A stretch of 64,000 nucleotides of DNA from NCBI GenBank assembly GCA_964346355.1, contig CAYFUH010000004.1:1-64000 (forward strand). The letters are read 5' to 3'. The stretch is from UBA6115 sp964346355 (lineage in GTDB: Bacteria > Bacillota > Clostridia > Christensenellales > Aristaeellaceae). Both the position numbers and the translations under genes were made by a program. Positions 8,011 to 17,240 of the stretch are shown here, piece after piece (the stretch's first letter is position 1; the number at the start of each line of letters is the position of its first letter). The notes beneath the pieces were generated by a model, which saw nothing but the letters and a program-made list of their open reading frames with translations, made no database searches and was not told where the DNA came from.

Positions 8011-10388
8011 TCACTCACCTCCTTGATGACCACAGCGGACTGCGGCGGGATTTTCTGGTTTTCAAACTGCTGGGTTTGCGGGGTGTAGTTGATGACAATG
8101 CGCGCGGTGTCGGTATCCCTTTTATACTCGTTCACCACAACGCCGCTGGCCGGCACCTTGCGCGCAAGCCACTCAAAGCCCTGCACCTGTGACAAGGCGC
8201 CGTTGACCTGCTTGTAAATCCGGGTGATGAGGTCACGATACTGCTCAAACTCGGTGGAATAAAGCCCCGAAGACAGCGTTTCTGACAGCAGGTGCGCCGG
8301 CTGCTTGGACAGGATAAAAGCGGGGCTTATGTTGTAGTCGATCATGCGCAGGATATCCTCCTGCGTGTAGAAGGAGAAATTGCTGTAAGGCCCGTACACC
8401 TCCATGGTGCCGTGCAGCACCATTTGCAAAAAGGGCACCTCATCCGTCTCAAACACATATTGGGATCCCCCCGCCGGCGCCTGCAAAAAGCGCGTGGTAG
8501 CCTGCCATAAATAGACGTTAGGTGCCTCCAGATTCAGGCGCAGCGTGTCAGAAAGCGCCTGCATGACCTCGCGGTAGGCTGTCATGGACTGGCCCAGGGT
8601 GAGGGTAACGCCCTGGCGGTCGTAGCTGGACAGCAACTGGTTGCTGATGCCGGCGATGGTGAGTGACTGGGAAAAAGGCGCGGCGCGGCGGGCGATCTCC
8701 CTGAGCCAATCAGCGGCGATGGTGGGCAGCGCGAAGGCAAAATCGGTAACCGGCGCTGCCGGGAACAAATCCTCCCGGTTGTTGCTGTTGTACCAGGTGT
8801 TGATATGCTTGGCTGCCGTGCCCAGGTAGGACGTCATGCGCGGGTTGATGGTGGCGTATTCCCGGGCCAGGCTGATGTCAATGCCTTGGGCCGCGTAGTG
8901 TTCAAACAGCTCTTTGAAATCCTGCTCCCGTCCGATGCCGCGGTGAAAGCGCCAGCTGTCCGGCCGCGCCAGCGTTTCAGCGCCCGCCTGCCAGCCGATG
9001 AGTCCGGCATTGATATTGGTGATGCCCAGGCCCATCACCTCGTCCAAGATCTCCCTGACATCCCCCACCGTGGTGGTAACCACCTGCTCATGCCCGATGA
9101 GGCTTTTTTTCATGTCCGACAGGATAAAGTCCAGCCGCAGGGGCAGATCCCCTTCCTGTTTGGAACGCTTGTTGAGCACGCCTTTTTGAATCAGATGGCT
9201 GCGGTAAGCCTGGGCCATGCCGCTGTAATCAGCGCTGGGGCTGCCGTCGCTGCCATCACCATGCAGGAACAGATAGGTCATCTTCACATCGTACTGGAAG
9301 AGGTCCTCCGCCTTTGTGAAGTAGCCGCTGCCCTTTCTGTTGTAGACCTTGTAATACTCCACGTTGTACTCAAAGCGCGGGTAACAGAAATTGTACTTGA
9401 GGCGCAGGTTTTCCTCCGGCCGCATGATGATGTCCAGGTACTCCGCACCCTGCTCGGCATAGGCTAAAAAGGCAGCCTGCTGGTTGCCGTGGGCGATGCC
9501 AAAGACGGGCATGGTGGGGTTTTTGGTAGCCAGGGCGTCCGACTCACGGGTGCTGAAATAGGTCTGGGTAGACAGATCCGGGCCAAAGACATCGCCGATG
9601 TACTCCATAAAGGGCACCGTGTTGTCCTGGAAGCGAATCAGCGTGCCGGAGCCGTCGGGCACCAGGGCATAGCCCGGCACGGCATACTTGGCGCGGGTAT
9701 CGCCATACTCGCCGGTAGCAGGGTCATAAAACTCCGCCTCGCCGCCGCTGGCACCCAAAAAGGGCGTAATCCACAGCGCGGTGAAGACGCTTTTGCCGCT
9801 GCCGGTGATGTCCGCGATGGGTACTTCATACTGCAGGCCTTTCTCAAGCAGGGTGACATAGACCTTGATCTGAAGGTCGATCTCTTTGAAGTCTACCGCC
9901 AGCACAAATTGGTTATCCGTGCCGGGCACAGCTTCTAGCTGGCTGTCCACATTTTTTTCCGCGGCGCTGCCCAGGTAGAAGATCTTGCCGTCGCGGTACT
10001 CGATGGTGATGAGGGAATTGGCCACGCCGATGTAGGTGGCGTTCATACTTTTTTCAATGGGCTCTGCCGCGATCAGCTTTTCCTCATCTGTTTTGGCCTG
10101 CTTGAGTGCATCCTTAATCTGCTTGGAAAAGCCAATGTCCGCGCCTGTTTTCCATACATAGCCGTTGGCCTTGTCCAAGACGGCCAGGATGTCCCTGTCC
10201 TCCCGCCAGTAATAAACAGCGCTGTTTGTTTCATATAGTAGCGTGTAGGCGTCCAAATTGGGCTGCTCCATCTTCACCAGCGCAGGCGCGGGCTTGGTGT
10301 CACGCTGGGTGGGCACATACACCTCTTCCATGCCTGCATCAGAAAAAAGCAAGAGGAGCAGGAGCAAAAATACAATCATTTTACGCAT
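8007..10388 (-). CDS. DUF5696-type secreted protein linked to sugar transport
   Basis: A protein of about 793 residues with an N-terminal signal sequence (MRKMIVFLLLLLLLFSDAG) and no other clear membrane segment. The body combines beta-rich stretches with a region like a (beta/alpha)8 barrel (LPLRLDFILSD, later INAGLIGWQAG). I recognise it as DUF5696-like, a family found beside carbohydrate ABC transporters in Paenibacillus and Clostridia. No catalytic function is established, and a glycan-binding or glycoside-hydrolase role is possible. The ATG at 10388 fits the signal peptide, though the nearest GAGGAGG is about 15 bases upstream. An earlier ATG at 10412 would add eight residues. It overlaps the preceding gene by eight bases and the next permease by GTGA. 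Confidence 0.65.
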   Translation of the reverse strand: MRKMIVFLLLLLLLFSDAGMEEVYVPTQRDTKPAPALVKMEQPNLDAYTLLYETNSAVYYWREDRDILAVLDKANGYVWKTGADIGFSKQIKDALKQAKTDEEKLIAAEPIEKSMNATYIGVANSLITIEYRDGKIFYLGSAAEKNVDSQLEAVPGTDNQFVLAVDFKEIDLQIKVYVTLLEKGLQYEVPIADITGSGKSVFTALWITPFLGASGGEAEFYDPATGEYGDTRAKYAVPGYALVPDGSGTLIRFQDNTVPFMEYIGDVFGPDLSTQTYFSTRESDALATKNPTMPVFGIAHGNQQAAFLAYAEQGAEYLDIIMRPEENLRLKYNFCYPRFEYNVEYYKVYNRKGSGYFTKAEDLFQYDVKMTYLFLHGDGSDGSPSADYSGMAQAYRSHLIQKGVLNKRSKQEGDLPLRLDFILSDMKKSLIGHEQVVTTTVGDVREILDEVMGLGITNINAGLIGWQAGAETLARPDSWRFHRGIGREQDFKELFEHYAAQGIDISLAREYATINPRMTSYLGTAAKHINTWYNSNNREDLFPAAPVTDFAFALPTIAADWLREIARRAAPFSQSLTIAGISNQLLSSYDRQGVTLTLGQSMTAYREVMQALSDTLRLNLEAPNVYLWQATTRFLQAPAGGSQYVFETDEVPFLQMVLHGTMEVYGPYSNFSFYTQEDILRMIDYNISPAFILSKQPAHLLSETLSSGLYSTEFEQYRDLITRIYKQVNGALSQVQGFEWLARKVPASGVVVNEYKRDTDTARIVINYTPQTQQFENQKIPPQSAVVIKEVSE

Positions 10389-12402
10389 AGATATTGCGAA
10401 GCACCTCCTCATAGATGGTGCGCAGGAACTCCAGCAGCTGCTCGCCCATAATCAGCACAATCAGCACGATGATGACCGCGATGATCATGAAAACCAGGGT
10501 GAGCACAAAGCAGCGGATGGTTTCCCGGAAAGTGTAGTCATGCACATTCTGCAGGGCCAAAAACAGCGTGATCAGCGTCCAGACAACCCCGGCTAACAGG
10601 ATAATGGACAGGATGAAGGACTCGCTGTAGGTGAGCGTGTAACTCAGCCCCAAAATGAGCAGGAAAGCGCCCATCACCGGCATGAGTGAATAGGCGGGGA
10701 TCATGTAGCACTGCTTTAAATCCCCGTCCCCGTCGTTGATGGAGGTGACCAGGTAGTTGCACAGGATGAACAGGCCGATGAACAGGAAATAGCCCGTCAC
10801 CAGGGCGGTGATGTCCATGTCCTCCACCTGCACAAACTGGTAGATGAAGCCCTTGCTGGTTTGGTAGAGCATGAAAATTACGAAATACAGACCGTAGAGG
10901 ATGGTGGCGCCCAGGACGCTGCCCTCGCGCTTCCTGCGCACCTCATAAAAGGCATCCACGGGATGGCGCGGTGTGACAAAGGCAAAGAGGACATCCTTGA
11001 TGACAGGCGTTTTTCGCAGTGCGCGCCAGCCGCGGCTGGTGAGGCTGCGCATGCCGCGCTTTTTATAGTACCGCTTGAGGAAGAAGTTGATGAGAACCAG
11101 GGCCACTGCGCCCATCGCAAACGGCGGCAGCCAGCGCTGGATAAAGGTGTTGCGCAGCTCCCAGAAAGCCTCTGAATACATGGCGCGGTTGCCCGCCACG
11201 CGGAAGTGGCCGATGGACGCCTCATAGTCTTCGTTATGGAAGTGCGCCTTGGCGATTCCGTTGTGCGCCAATACAGACATCTGGTTGAGCCTGAGCACCC
11301 GGTTCCATTGGCGCAGCGATGCCTGGTACTCCCCTTTTTCATACAGGCCCATCGCGTCATAGACCGTGTTGGCGTAATCCGTGGGCACAAAGGACTGCAC
11401 ATAGCCCTTCTCGCTGTCCAGCGCCCAGATGATGCCCTGTTTGTCCACCGCCAAAGCGGGCAAGCGGGAAAACAGGCCCGCCACATCCAGGTTGGAAACA
11501 TTGGAGCCGAAGTTGAAGATCAATTCCCCGGCGGGCGAATAAATCAGGATGTAGCCGGACTGGTCAGCGGCATAGATGATGCCGCGCGCGTCCACCCAGA
11601 CATCGCTTAAGGCTTCGGTGCTGATGACCCGGTCGATGAACATGTTGGCGCCGTCCGTCCGGTGCTTTTTAAGGGCATTGTAGCGGATGGACATGGTGGT
11701 GGTATAGGTGATCCCGGCCGGGTCCACAAACACGTTGGAGAAGGTGATGGGCACGCTGTCCACCAGGTTGGCCAATTGCTCGCGCGTGAAGATCAGGCGC
11801 TGCAGGGCTTGGGAGAAGGTGAGCCGCGTCTGGTTGACGGTGAAATAGCCCAGGAACTCCCCCGCTTTGCCCAACTGGATGACGCCGTGGTAGACGCCCT
11901 CCCCCACCAAATAGAGGTTGCCGCCCGCGTCCACCGCAACCTTCATGGGCTCATAACGGATGTCCGAAAAGACGGGTGAGGCGGGTTTTTCATACGCGCG
12001 GATCAGGGTCTGCGCGGCATCAAACTGGAACACCTTGCGCGCGCCCGGGTCCGCCACATACAGCTGTCCCTCCCTGGTGACATAGATGCCGGTAGGGCTT
12101 GAAAAACCAGGATAGGCCAGCTCGTTTTTTATCTGGCCGCGGGCAGTGTCGTACAGCAGCACGCGCTTGTTGCCGCTGTCGGCGATGTACAGGGTGCCCG
12201 CTTCATCAATAAACAGGTCCGCGGGCTTATTAAGCCCCAGCGTGGTGATGGTTTTGTCCGGCAAATAGGCGTCCTGCGTGCGCACAAAGCGGTATTTCTG
12301 ATCCAGCGTGTAGGTGTAGCTGGTGGCTTTGTTGGCATAAGCGGTGAGCGGCAAAAAGAGACTTGCCAGCAACAGGAGAATGATGCGTGTCCGTGTTCTC
12401 AT
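10381..12402 (-). CDS. Secreted NHL-repeat / TPR-like / YIP1-like membrane fusion protein
   Basis: About 673 residues. A signal peptide is followed by NHL beta-propeller repeats whose blades contain GTLYIADSGNKRVLLYD, GQLYVADPGARKVFQFD and GIIYAADQSGYILIYS. Residues around 350-410 look like a short TPR segment (YEKGEYQASLRQWNRVLRLN). A transmembrane helix (PPFAMGAVALVLINFFL) leads to a basic stretch, then a C-terminal half with about five membrane helices like the YIP1 family. The propeller would sit outside the cell on a membrane base. I chose the ATG at 12402, which has GAGG at good spacing; a GTG nine bases upstream is possible. Its place among permease genes suggests an accessory transporter subunit, but no function is known to me. 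Confidence 0.6.
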   Translation of the reverse strand: MRTRTRIILLLLASLFLPLTAYANKATSYTYTLDQKYRFVRTQDAYLPDKTITTLGLNKPADLFIDEAGTLYIADSGNKRVLLYDTARGQIKNELAYPGFSSPTGIYVTREGQLYVADPGARKVFQFDAAQTLIRAYEKPASPVFSDIRYEPMKVAVDAGGNLYLVGEGVYHGVIQLGKAGEFLGYFTVNQTRLTFSQALQRLIFTREQLANLVDSVPITFSNVFVDPAGITYTTTMSIRYNALKKHRTDGANMFIDRVISTEALSDVWVDARGIIYAADQSGYILIYSPAGELIFNFGSNVSNLDVAGLFSRLPALAVDKQGIIWALDSEKGYVQSFVPTDYANTVYDAMGLYEKGEYQASLRQWNRVLRLNQMSVLAHNGIAKAHFHNEDYEASIGHFRVAGNRAMYSEAFWELRNTFIQRWLPPFAMGAVALVLINFFLKRYYKKRGMRSLTSRGWRALRKTPVIKDVLFAFVTPRHPVDAFYEVRRKREGSVLGATILYGLYFVIFMLYQTSKGFIYQFVQVEDMDITALVTGYFLFIGLFILCNYLVTSINDGDGDLKQCYMIPAYSLMPVMGAFLLILGLSYTLTYSESFILSIILLAGVVWTLITLFLALQNVHDYTFRETIRCFVLTLVFMIIAVIIVLIVLIMGEQLLEFLRTIYEEVLRNIYA

Positions 12403-12412
12403 GCCCGCCACC

Positions 12413-13309
12413 TCACTTGATGCCTGAGTGGCTCATCGTGTTCATGACCTGGGACTGCATGAAGATGAAAATGATGAGGTTGGGCAAAAAGAGGATGAGG
12501 GAAGCAGCAGCCGTCATGCCGGCGGCGGACACCGTGTTGTTGGTGGAGATGGCGTTTAAGTAAAAGGCCAGCGTGCGCAGGGCGTCATCGGTGATGAAGT
12601 TGTTGGAGGCCTCCACCGTGCCCCACACCAACTGGAAGGACAGCACTGCAGCTGTTGCAAGTGCTGGCCGTGTCAGCGGGATGATGACCCGGCGGATGAT
12701 GGTTACATCCCCCGCACCGTCTATCACCGCGGCCTCTATCAAAGCATCCGGGATTTGATCCGTAAACTGTTTGATTAAAAACAGGACGACCGGCATCGCC
12801 ACCAGGGGGAGAATATGCGCGAACAAGGTGTTGAGCATGCCGGAGTTGACGATGACGATATAGCGCGGCACCGCCACCGCGGTGGGCACAAACATCAGGG
12901 CCAGCTGGTTGATGGAGAACAGGCGCTCCTTGAGGCGGAAACGCTTCTTGGACAAAGCGTAAGCCCCGGTCACGGAGATGGCCAGGTTGAGGAGCACCGT
13001 CAAAATGGTAATCACCACGGAGTTGAGCAAATAGCGCGACATGGGGACCCCTGTGGTGGAGGACAAGCGAAACAGCGCGCGGAAATTATTGAGGGTGAAC
13101 TCGCTGGCGAAGATACGCGGCGGGAAGGCGTGCAACTCACCCAGGGGCATGAAAGCGCGGTTGACAATCATCAACACAGGAATCACCATGAAGGCCGCCA
13201 GCGGCAGCAGCACCAGGTAAAACTTGATCTGGCTGGCGGAAAAACGGCTGGGGTTGATGCGGGAGCCGGAGTAGGCGTTGCGACGGCGCCTTTTGGCGGG
13301 CTGACTCAT
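12413..13309 (-). CDS. Carbohydrate ABC transporter permease, MalG type (first pair)
   Basis: Membrane subunit of 298 residues with six transmembrane segments and the coupling loop EAAVIDGAGDVTIIRRVIIPL. A basic N-terminus (KRRRRN) precedes the first helix. AAGGAGG lies upstream, and the ATG overlaps the preceding permease stop as ATGA. It forms the first permease pair with the MalF-type gene before it. The sequence differs clearly from the second pair, so the operon carries two different importers, or one recently paired with another, rather than a simple duplication. Confidence 0.92.
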   Translation of the reverse strand: MSQPAKRRRRNAYSGSRINPSRFSASQIKFYLVLLPLAAFMVIPVLMIVNRAFMPLGELHAFPPRIFASEFTLNNFRALFRLSSTTGVPMSRYLLNSVVITILTVLLNLAISVTGAYALSKKRFRLKERLFSINQLALMFVPTAVAVPRYIVIVNSGMLNTLFAHILPLVAMPVVLFLIKQFTDQIPDALIEAAVIDGAGDVTIIRRVIIPLTRPALATAAVLSFQLVWGTVEASNNFITDDALRTLAFYLNAISTNNTVSAAGMTAAASLILFLPNLIIFIFMQSQVMNTMSHSGIK

Positions 13310-14241
13310 ACGATCTCCTCCTTCTCGCCAAAGAAGCGGTAGGCCAGTTTGTTAAACAGATAGACAACCAACAGCAGCACAACCGACAGCGCCGCGGCGT
13401 AGCCCATCTCATAGCGGATGAAGCCATAGTCATCGATGTGGTTGGTGATCAACTGCCCCGCGTACTGCGGTGTGGGGTTTGCGCCCGCCAAGGTGACACC
13501 AATCCAGCCCATGTTGAAGGCGTTGACAATGGCCATGACCGCGCCAAAGAGCATCTGCGGCTTCATGGACGGAATGGTGATATAGATAATCTCCTGAAAA
13601 CGGTTGCGCAGCCCGTCCACATAGGCGGCCTCGTACAGTTCTTCATTGACATTCAAGATGCCTGAGATCATCGCCAAAAAGCCGATTCCCATCGCCGACC
13701 ACAGGGACACGATGATCATGATCAGCATGAAATAATCCTGGGTCAAAAGGAACTGGATGGGTTGGTCCGTGAGGCCCAGTTCCATGAGCAGGAAGTTGGC
13801 GATGCCAGCCTGATCGCCCGAGAAAATGGCACGCCAGACCACGCCGATGAATACGCTGCCCAGCATGGAGGGCGTGTAGATGCACAGCGCCAGGATGGTG
13901 CGCGGCACGCGCTGCAACTGGGTGAGCATCCACGCCACCAAAAAGGAGAGGACATAGCCGCCCGGACCTACCACCAGGGCGTATAAAAAGGTGTTGGGCA
14001 GGACGTTTTTGAGGAAGACCGTATCCTGGGTGAAGATGGACACGTAGTTGAGCAGCCCTGTAAACACCGGGCGGTTGATCACATCAAAGAAGGTAAAGCT
14101 GAGCACAATGGCCACCACCACAGGCACCAGGATAAACATGGTGAAGGGAATGGCATAGGGCAAAAGCAGCAGGCCCGCGCGCAGGCCTTCACGCTTTTTT
14201 CGCGGCTTTGGTTTTTTGCCGGATACGCTGACGCTGCTCAT
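13306..14241 (-). CDS. Carbohydrate ABC transporter permease, MalF type (first pair)
   Basis: Partner membrane subunit of 311 residues. A basic N-terminal tail (KKPKPRKKREG) precedes six transmembrane segments and the ATPase-contact loop EAAYVDGLRNRFQEIIYITIP. Its ATG overlaps the stop of the 978-residue solute-binding protein as ATGA, and its end overlaps the MalG-type gene the same way. The order of binding protein, MalF and MalG is standard for CUT1 importers. Confidence 0.92.
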   Translation of the reverse strand: MSSVSVSGKKPKPRKKREGLRAGLLLLPYAIPFTMFILVPVVVAIVLSFTFFDVINRPVFTGLLNYVSIFTQDTVFLKNVLPNTFLYALVVGPGGYVLSFLVAWMLTQLQRVPRTILALCIYTPSMLGSVFIGVVWRAIFSGDQAGIANFLLMELGLTDQPIQFLLTQDYFMLIMIIVSLWSAMGIGFLAMISGILNVNEELYEAAYVDGLRNRFQEIIYITIPSMKPQMLFGAVMAIVNAFNMGWIGVTLAGANPTPQYAGQLITNHIDDYGFIRYEMGYAAALSVVLLLVVYLFNKLAYRFFGEKEEIV

Positions 14242-17174
14242 CTCATCCCTCCTTCCGACAGATCCATCTGCTCCTTGATCCAGTCATAATCCCGGATCAC
14301 ATAGGGCTTAAGCAAACGGCCGTCCTGGTCATAAAAGCCCAGCTCCGTCATCTTCTTTCTGATTTCGCGGTTGATTAAGACCACCTTCTCGTCCACCGCT
14401 ACCTGGGCGGATACGCCCTTTGTGACCATGGCGTTCCAGATGTCGGAGATGGAGCGCTCTAGGATGTACTGCCCGGGCGTGCGCGGGACATCCCGCAGCC
14501 AAGGGGTGCTGTCCAAAATAATGTCCAAATCCGCCCGGTCTATCGGCGCGTCTTTTAAGGCCTCCACGTTGGAAGGCAGCCACATGAAGGCATCGCCATA
14601 GGTAGAGCGCAGCAGGAAGGTGTAGTTGACCTGCGTTTCCTTGGACAGCCACCACTTGAGGAAGGCCCAAGCCTGATCCTTCATCTGCGTGTCCTTAAAC
14701 ACAATGCCGCCCTGACCGTTGGCAATAAACCAGCGGGAGACGCTTCCGTCCTCCTGCACGGTGCCGGGGTAGGGCGCCATAGCCCACTGGCCTTCCAATT
14801 CCGGCGCGCCGTTTTTCAGCAAGATATAGGTGCCCGAGTCCAGGATGCCCACAGGCTGCACCGCGTACCGGAAGGCGTCAAAGAAGCTGGATACCTGGAT
14901 GTCCAGGGAATAGGCGATGAACAGGTTGCCCAGCGCCTGGATGCCGGCGATGGCCTCCGGCTGGTGGATGGCGGTGCGGTAGCCATCCGGAGTGTATAAT
15001 GTGCCGCCGTGCTGGAAGATGAGCGGCGTTGTCTGATAAAACCACTTGTAGCCCGTGCCCTGGGCGATGTTGTGGAAGAAGTTCATTCCGTAGCGCTGCA
15101 GTTCCGGCAAAAGGGCTGTCACCTCATCCCAGGTCGCGGGCACCTGCATGCCAAAGTTTTCAAAGATGTCGCGGCGGTAGACCAGGCAGGCAAAATCCAG
15201 CGTCTCCGGAATGGCATACACACCCTCGTTGAATAAATAAGGAACAAAGGTGCCCGGCGGCATCTGCCCTGCCACCTGCCAGAAATCCGAGAACTGGCTT
15301 AAATCAAGCAGTGCGCCGCGGGAAGCCAGATCAAAAGGCATGTGGGATGCCAAGCCCAGCGCCACATCCGGCGTGGTGTTAGCGGAAGCCGACATGGTGA
15401 GTTTGCCGGGGTCGGTGAGCGCGGACAGCTTCACCTTGATGCCTGTTTTTGCGGTGAACTCGGTATCCACCATCTTTTGCAGCAAATCCACATGTGTGAG
15501 CGCGCGGTTCACCCAGACGGTCAGCACCTCGCCATCGCCCGCGGTCTGGCGGTATTTGTCGGTGGTAAAGGTGTGGTAAAGGGTGGAAAACCAGTTGCCC
15601 AGGCTGCGCAGCGCGCTCGCGCCGGACTGGGGCACCTCGCCCTCCCCCGTCACATACACCATGTCCAGGGAGAAGGCGTCGTTGGTGAGCTGCGTCGCAA
15701 AGCGGCTGAGGGAGACGATGATGGAGTTGTCCGGCCCGGTCATCTGCTGGGTGTACAGGGAAATCTCATCCGGGTAGCGCTTCATGGCTTCAATCAAACC
15801 AAGCGCCTTATCGATCTCCGCAAACATCGCGCTGCCTGTGCCGCGCTCGCTATAGTCCTGGGTGAGTGTCTTGATGTGGTTGAGAAGGACGTCATAGGCA
15901 TCCAGGTAATCGGCGATGTGCGGCAAATAGCGCGTCATCTTCCAGGTGCGGTTTTTATCTCGCTGGGAGCCCGCCAATTCGGTCACCTGCAAAGAAAAGC
16001 GCATCACATGGGCGGATACCAGCCGGGCATAGCGCCATGCCTGCATGACCGGCGCCATCTCCATGCGCAGGCTGAGGGTGTGCGTGCCCGCCTCCAGATA
16101 AAACAAGAAAGGCGCGCCATCTTTGCCGTGCAGCGTCTCCATCGCCCAGTTCCCGTTGGTGACGGGGAAGGAATAGCTTCCGCACTCTAAAAAGGGCAGG
16201 CTGCCATCAATCAGGATGCTGTGGAAGGCGGCGAACTCCGGCTTGTCGTTGCGGTAGTGGAGGGCAATTTGATATAAGCCTGCTGTTTTGACCTCAAAGG
16301 AATAGGTGACCTGCGTCCCGTCCTTGCCCCAGGACAGGGCGTTAAGCAATTTTTTGCTGCTGTCATGCGGGGTGAGCGCCGGGTTGTTGACGCTTTCAAA
16401 GATGGCTTCCGCGTTGTTCTTTTCCAGATAACGCACCGCGTTAAGGGCAATTGTGCCTTCCCCCATCATCTGGTGCTGATGCTGCGCTTGATAGGCTGCG
16501 TAATCAGGCAGGGTGCCCTCAGGCGCCATGGCGCGCAGCGCGCCCAGCATCAGGCCATCGCCGGAGCGGTTGGTGAGGGTGATGAGGTTGTCACCTGAGG
16601 GCAGGTAAAACAGCAGCGGCTGGGCAGTAGAGCGCAGCTTGCTGTTGAGGGGCTGGCTGCGCCAGCGATCCACCCTGGATTGACGCGGGGCGGATTCATC
16701 CCCATAGCTGTCCTTGGGGAAATCCTCCTGCGCGCTTTGCCAGTAAAGGGGCAGGGCGAGGCTGTCCATCTCCGCATAATCCTGAACATCATTGACCTTG
16801 ATGGACAGGATGAAGTCCGACATGGTGCTGAGAGTGGGCAAATAGTCAAGGCTGAGGGTGTACAGCCCGGCTGTTTCCACCGCCAGACGGTAGGTAGCCG
16901 TTTGCTGGTAGTTGAGCAAAATGGTGTCCCGGTCCGCCGTGCCATCAAGGGGCAGCGCGCGCGCATCCCCAGTCCCTGGGGGCACATCCAGACCTGACAG
17001 GAAATCCAGATAGGGCGTTTGCTCACCGGTCATCTCACCCGCCAGCAGCTGCCAGGCTTTGGTAACCTCCTGCTCGTCGCTGGCCTGCACACGCAGCCCC
17101 TGTTTTGGGGGCAAAAAAATGAGGGCAAGCAGAATGACTCCGACCACGACCCAGGCTCCCCATTTTTTGATCAT
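14238..17174 (-). CDS. Large secreted solute-binding protein with duplicated beta-sandwich N-terminal region
   Basis: 978 residues, about twice the usual size. After an N-terminal hydrophobic signal (WVVVGVILLALIFLP) come two related segments, one with VETAGLYTLSLDYLP (near residue 97) and one with VKTAGLYQIALHYRN (near 300). These look like carbohydrate-binding-module sandwiches. A helical linker follows (about 400-560). The C-terminal part (about 565-960) is an ABC solute-binding domain, with LTVWVNRALTHVDLLQKM, NEGVYAIPETLDFACLVYRRD and WAFLKWWLSKETQ. There is no lipobox, so the hydrophobic N-terminus may act as anchor. GAGGG lies seven bases before the ATG. It probably holds glycan chains and hands oligosaccharides to the permeases overlapping it; the CBM assignment is inference. 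Confidence 0.75.
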   Translation of the reverse strand: MIKKWGAWVVVGVILLALIFLPPKQGLRVQASDEQEVTKAWQLLAGEMTGEQTPYLDFLSGLDVPPGTGDARALPLDGTADRDTILLNYQQTATYRLAVETAGLYTLSLDYLPTLSTMSDFILSIKVNDVQDYAEMDSLALPLYWQSAQEDFPKDSYGDESAPRQSRVDRWRSQPLNSKLRSTAQPLLFYLPSGDNLITLTNRSGDGLMLGALRAMAPEGTLPDYAAYQAQHQHQMMGEGTIALNAVRYLEKNNAEAIFESVNNPALTPHDSSKKLLNALSWGKDGTQVTYSFEVKTAGLYQIALHYRNDKPEFAAFHSILIDGSLPFLECGSYSFPVTNGNWAMETLHGKDGAPFLFYLEAGTHTLSLRMEMAPVMQAWRYARLVSAHVMRFSLQVTELAGSQRDKNRTWKMTRYLPHIADYLDAYDVLLNHIKTLTQDYSERGTGSAMFAEIDKALGLIEAMKRYPDEISLYTQQMTGPDNSIIVSLSRFATQLTNDAFSLDMVYVTGEGEVPQSGASALRSLGNWFSTLYHTFTTDKYRQTAGDGEVLTVWVNRALTHVDLLQKMVDTEFTAKTGIKVKLSALTDPGKLTMSASANTTPDVALGLASHMPFDLASRGALLDLSQFSDFWQVAGQMPPGTFVPYLFNEGVYAIPETLDFACLVYRRDIFENFGMQVPATWDEVTALLPELQRYGMNFFHNIAQGTGYKWFYQTTPLIFQHGGTLYTPDGYRTAIHQPEAIAGIQALGNLFIAYSLDIQVSSFFDAFRYAVQPVGILDSGTYILLKNGAPELEGQWAMAPYPGTVQEDGSVSRWFIANGQGGIVFKDTQMKDQAWAFLKWWLSKETQVNYTFLLRSTYGDAFMWLPSNVEALKDAPIDRADLDIILDSTPWLRDVPRTPGQYILERSISDIWNAMVTKGVSAQVAVDEKVVLINREIRKKMTELGFYDQDGRLLKPYVIRDYDWIKEQMDLSEGGMR

Positions 17175-17201
17175 CCCAATTCCCTCACGGCTATCGCCCC
17201 A

Positions 17202-17224
17202 GCCGGGGGGTTAAACCCCCCGGC
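17202..17224. other. GC-rich intercistronic hairpin between solute-binding genes
   Basis: A perfect 9-bp stem GCCGGGGGG/CCCCCCGGC with a five-base loop lies between the solute-binding protein gene and the next gene of the operon, without a T-run on either strand. Hairpins in this position usually protect the upstream mRNA from 3' exonucleases and allow the first gene to be expressed more than those below. Confidence 0.7.
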
Positions 17225-17240
17225 CGGGAAGGTATGTGAT

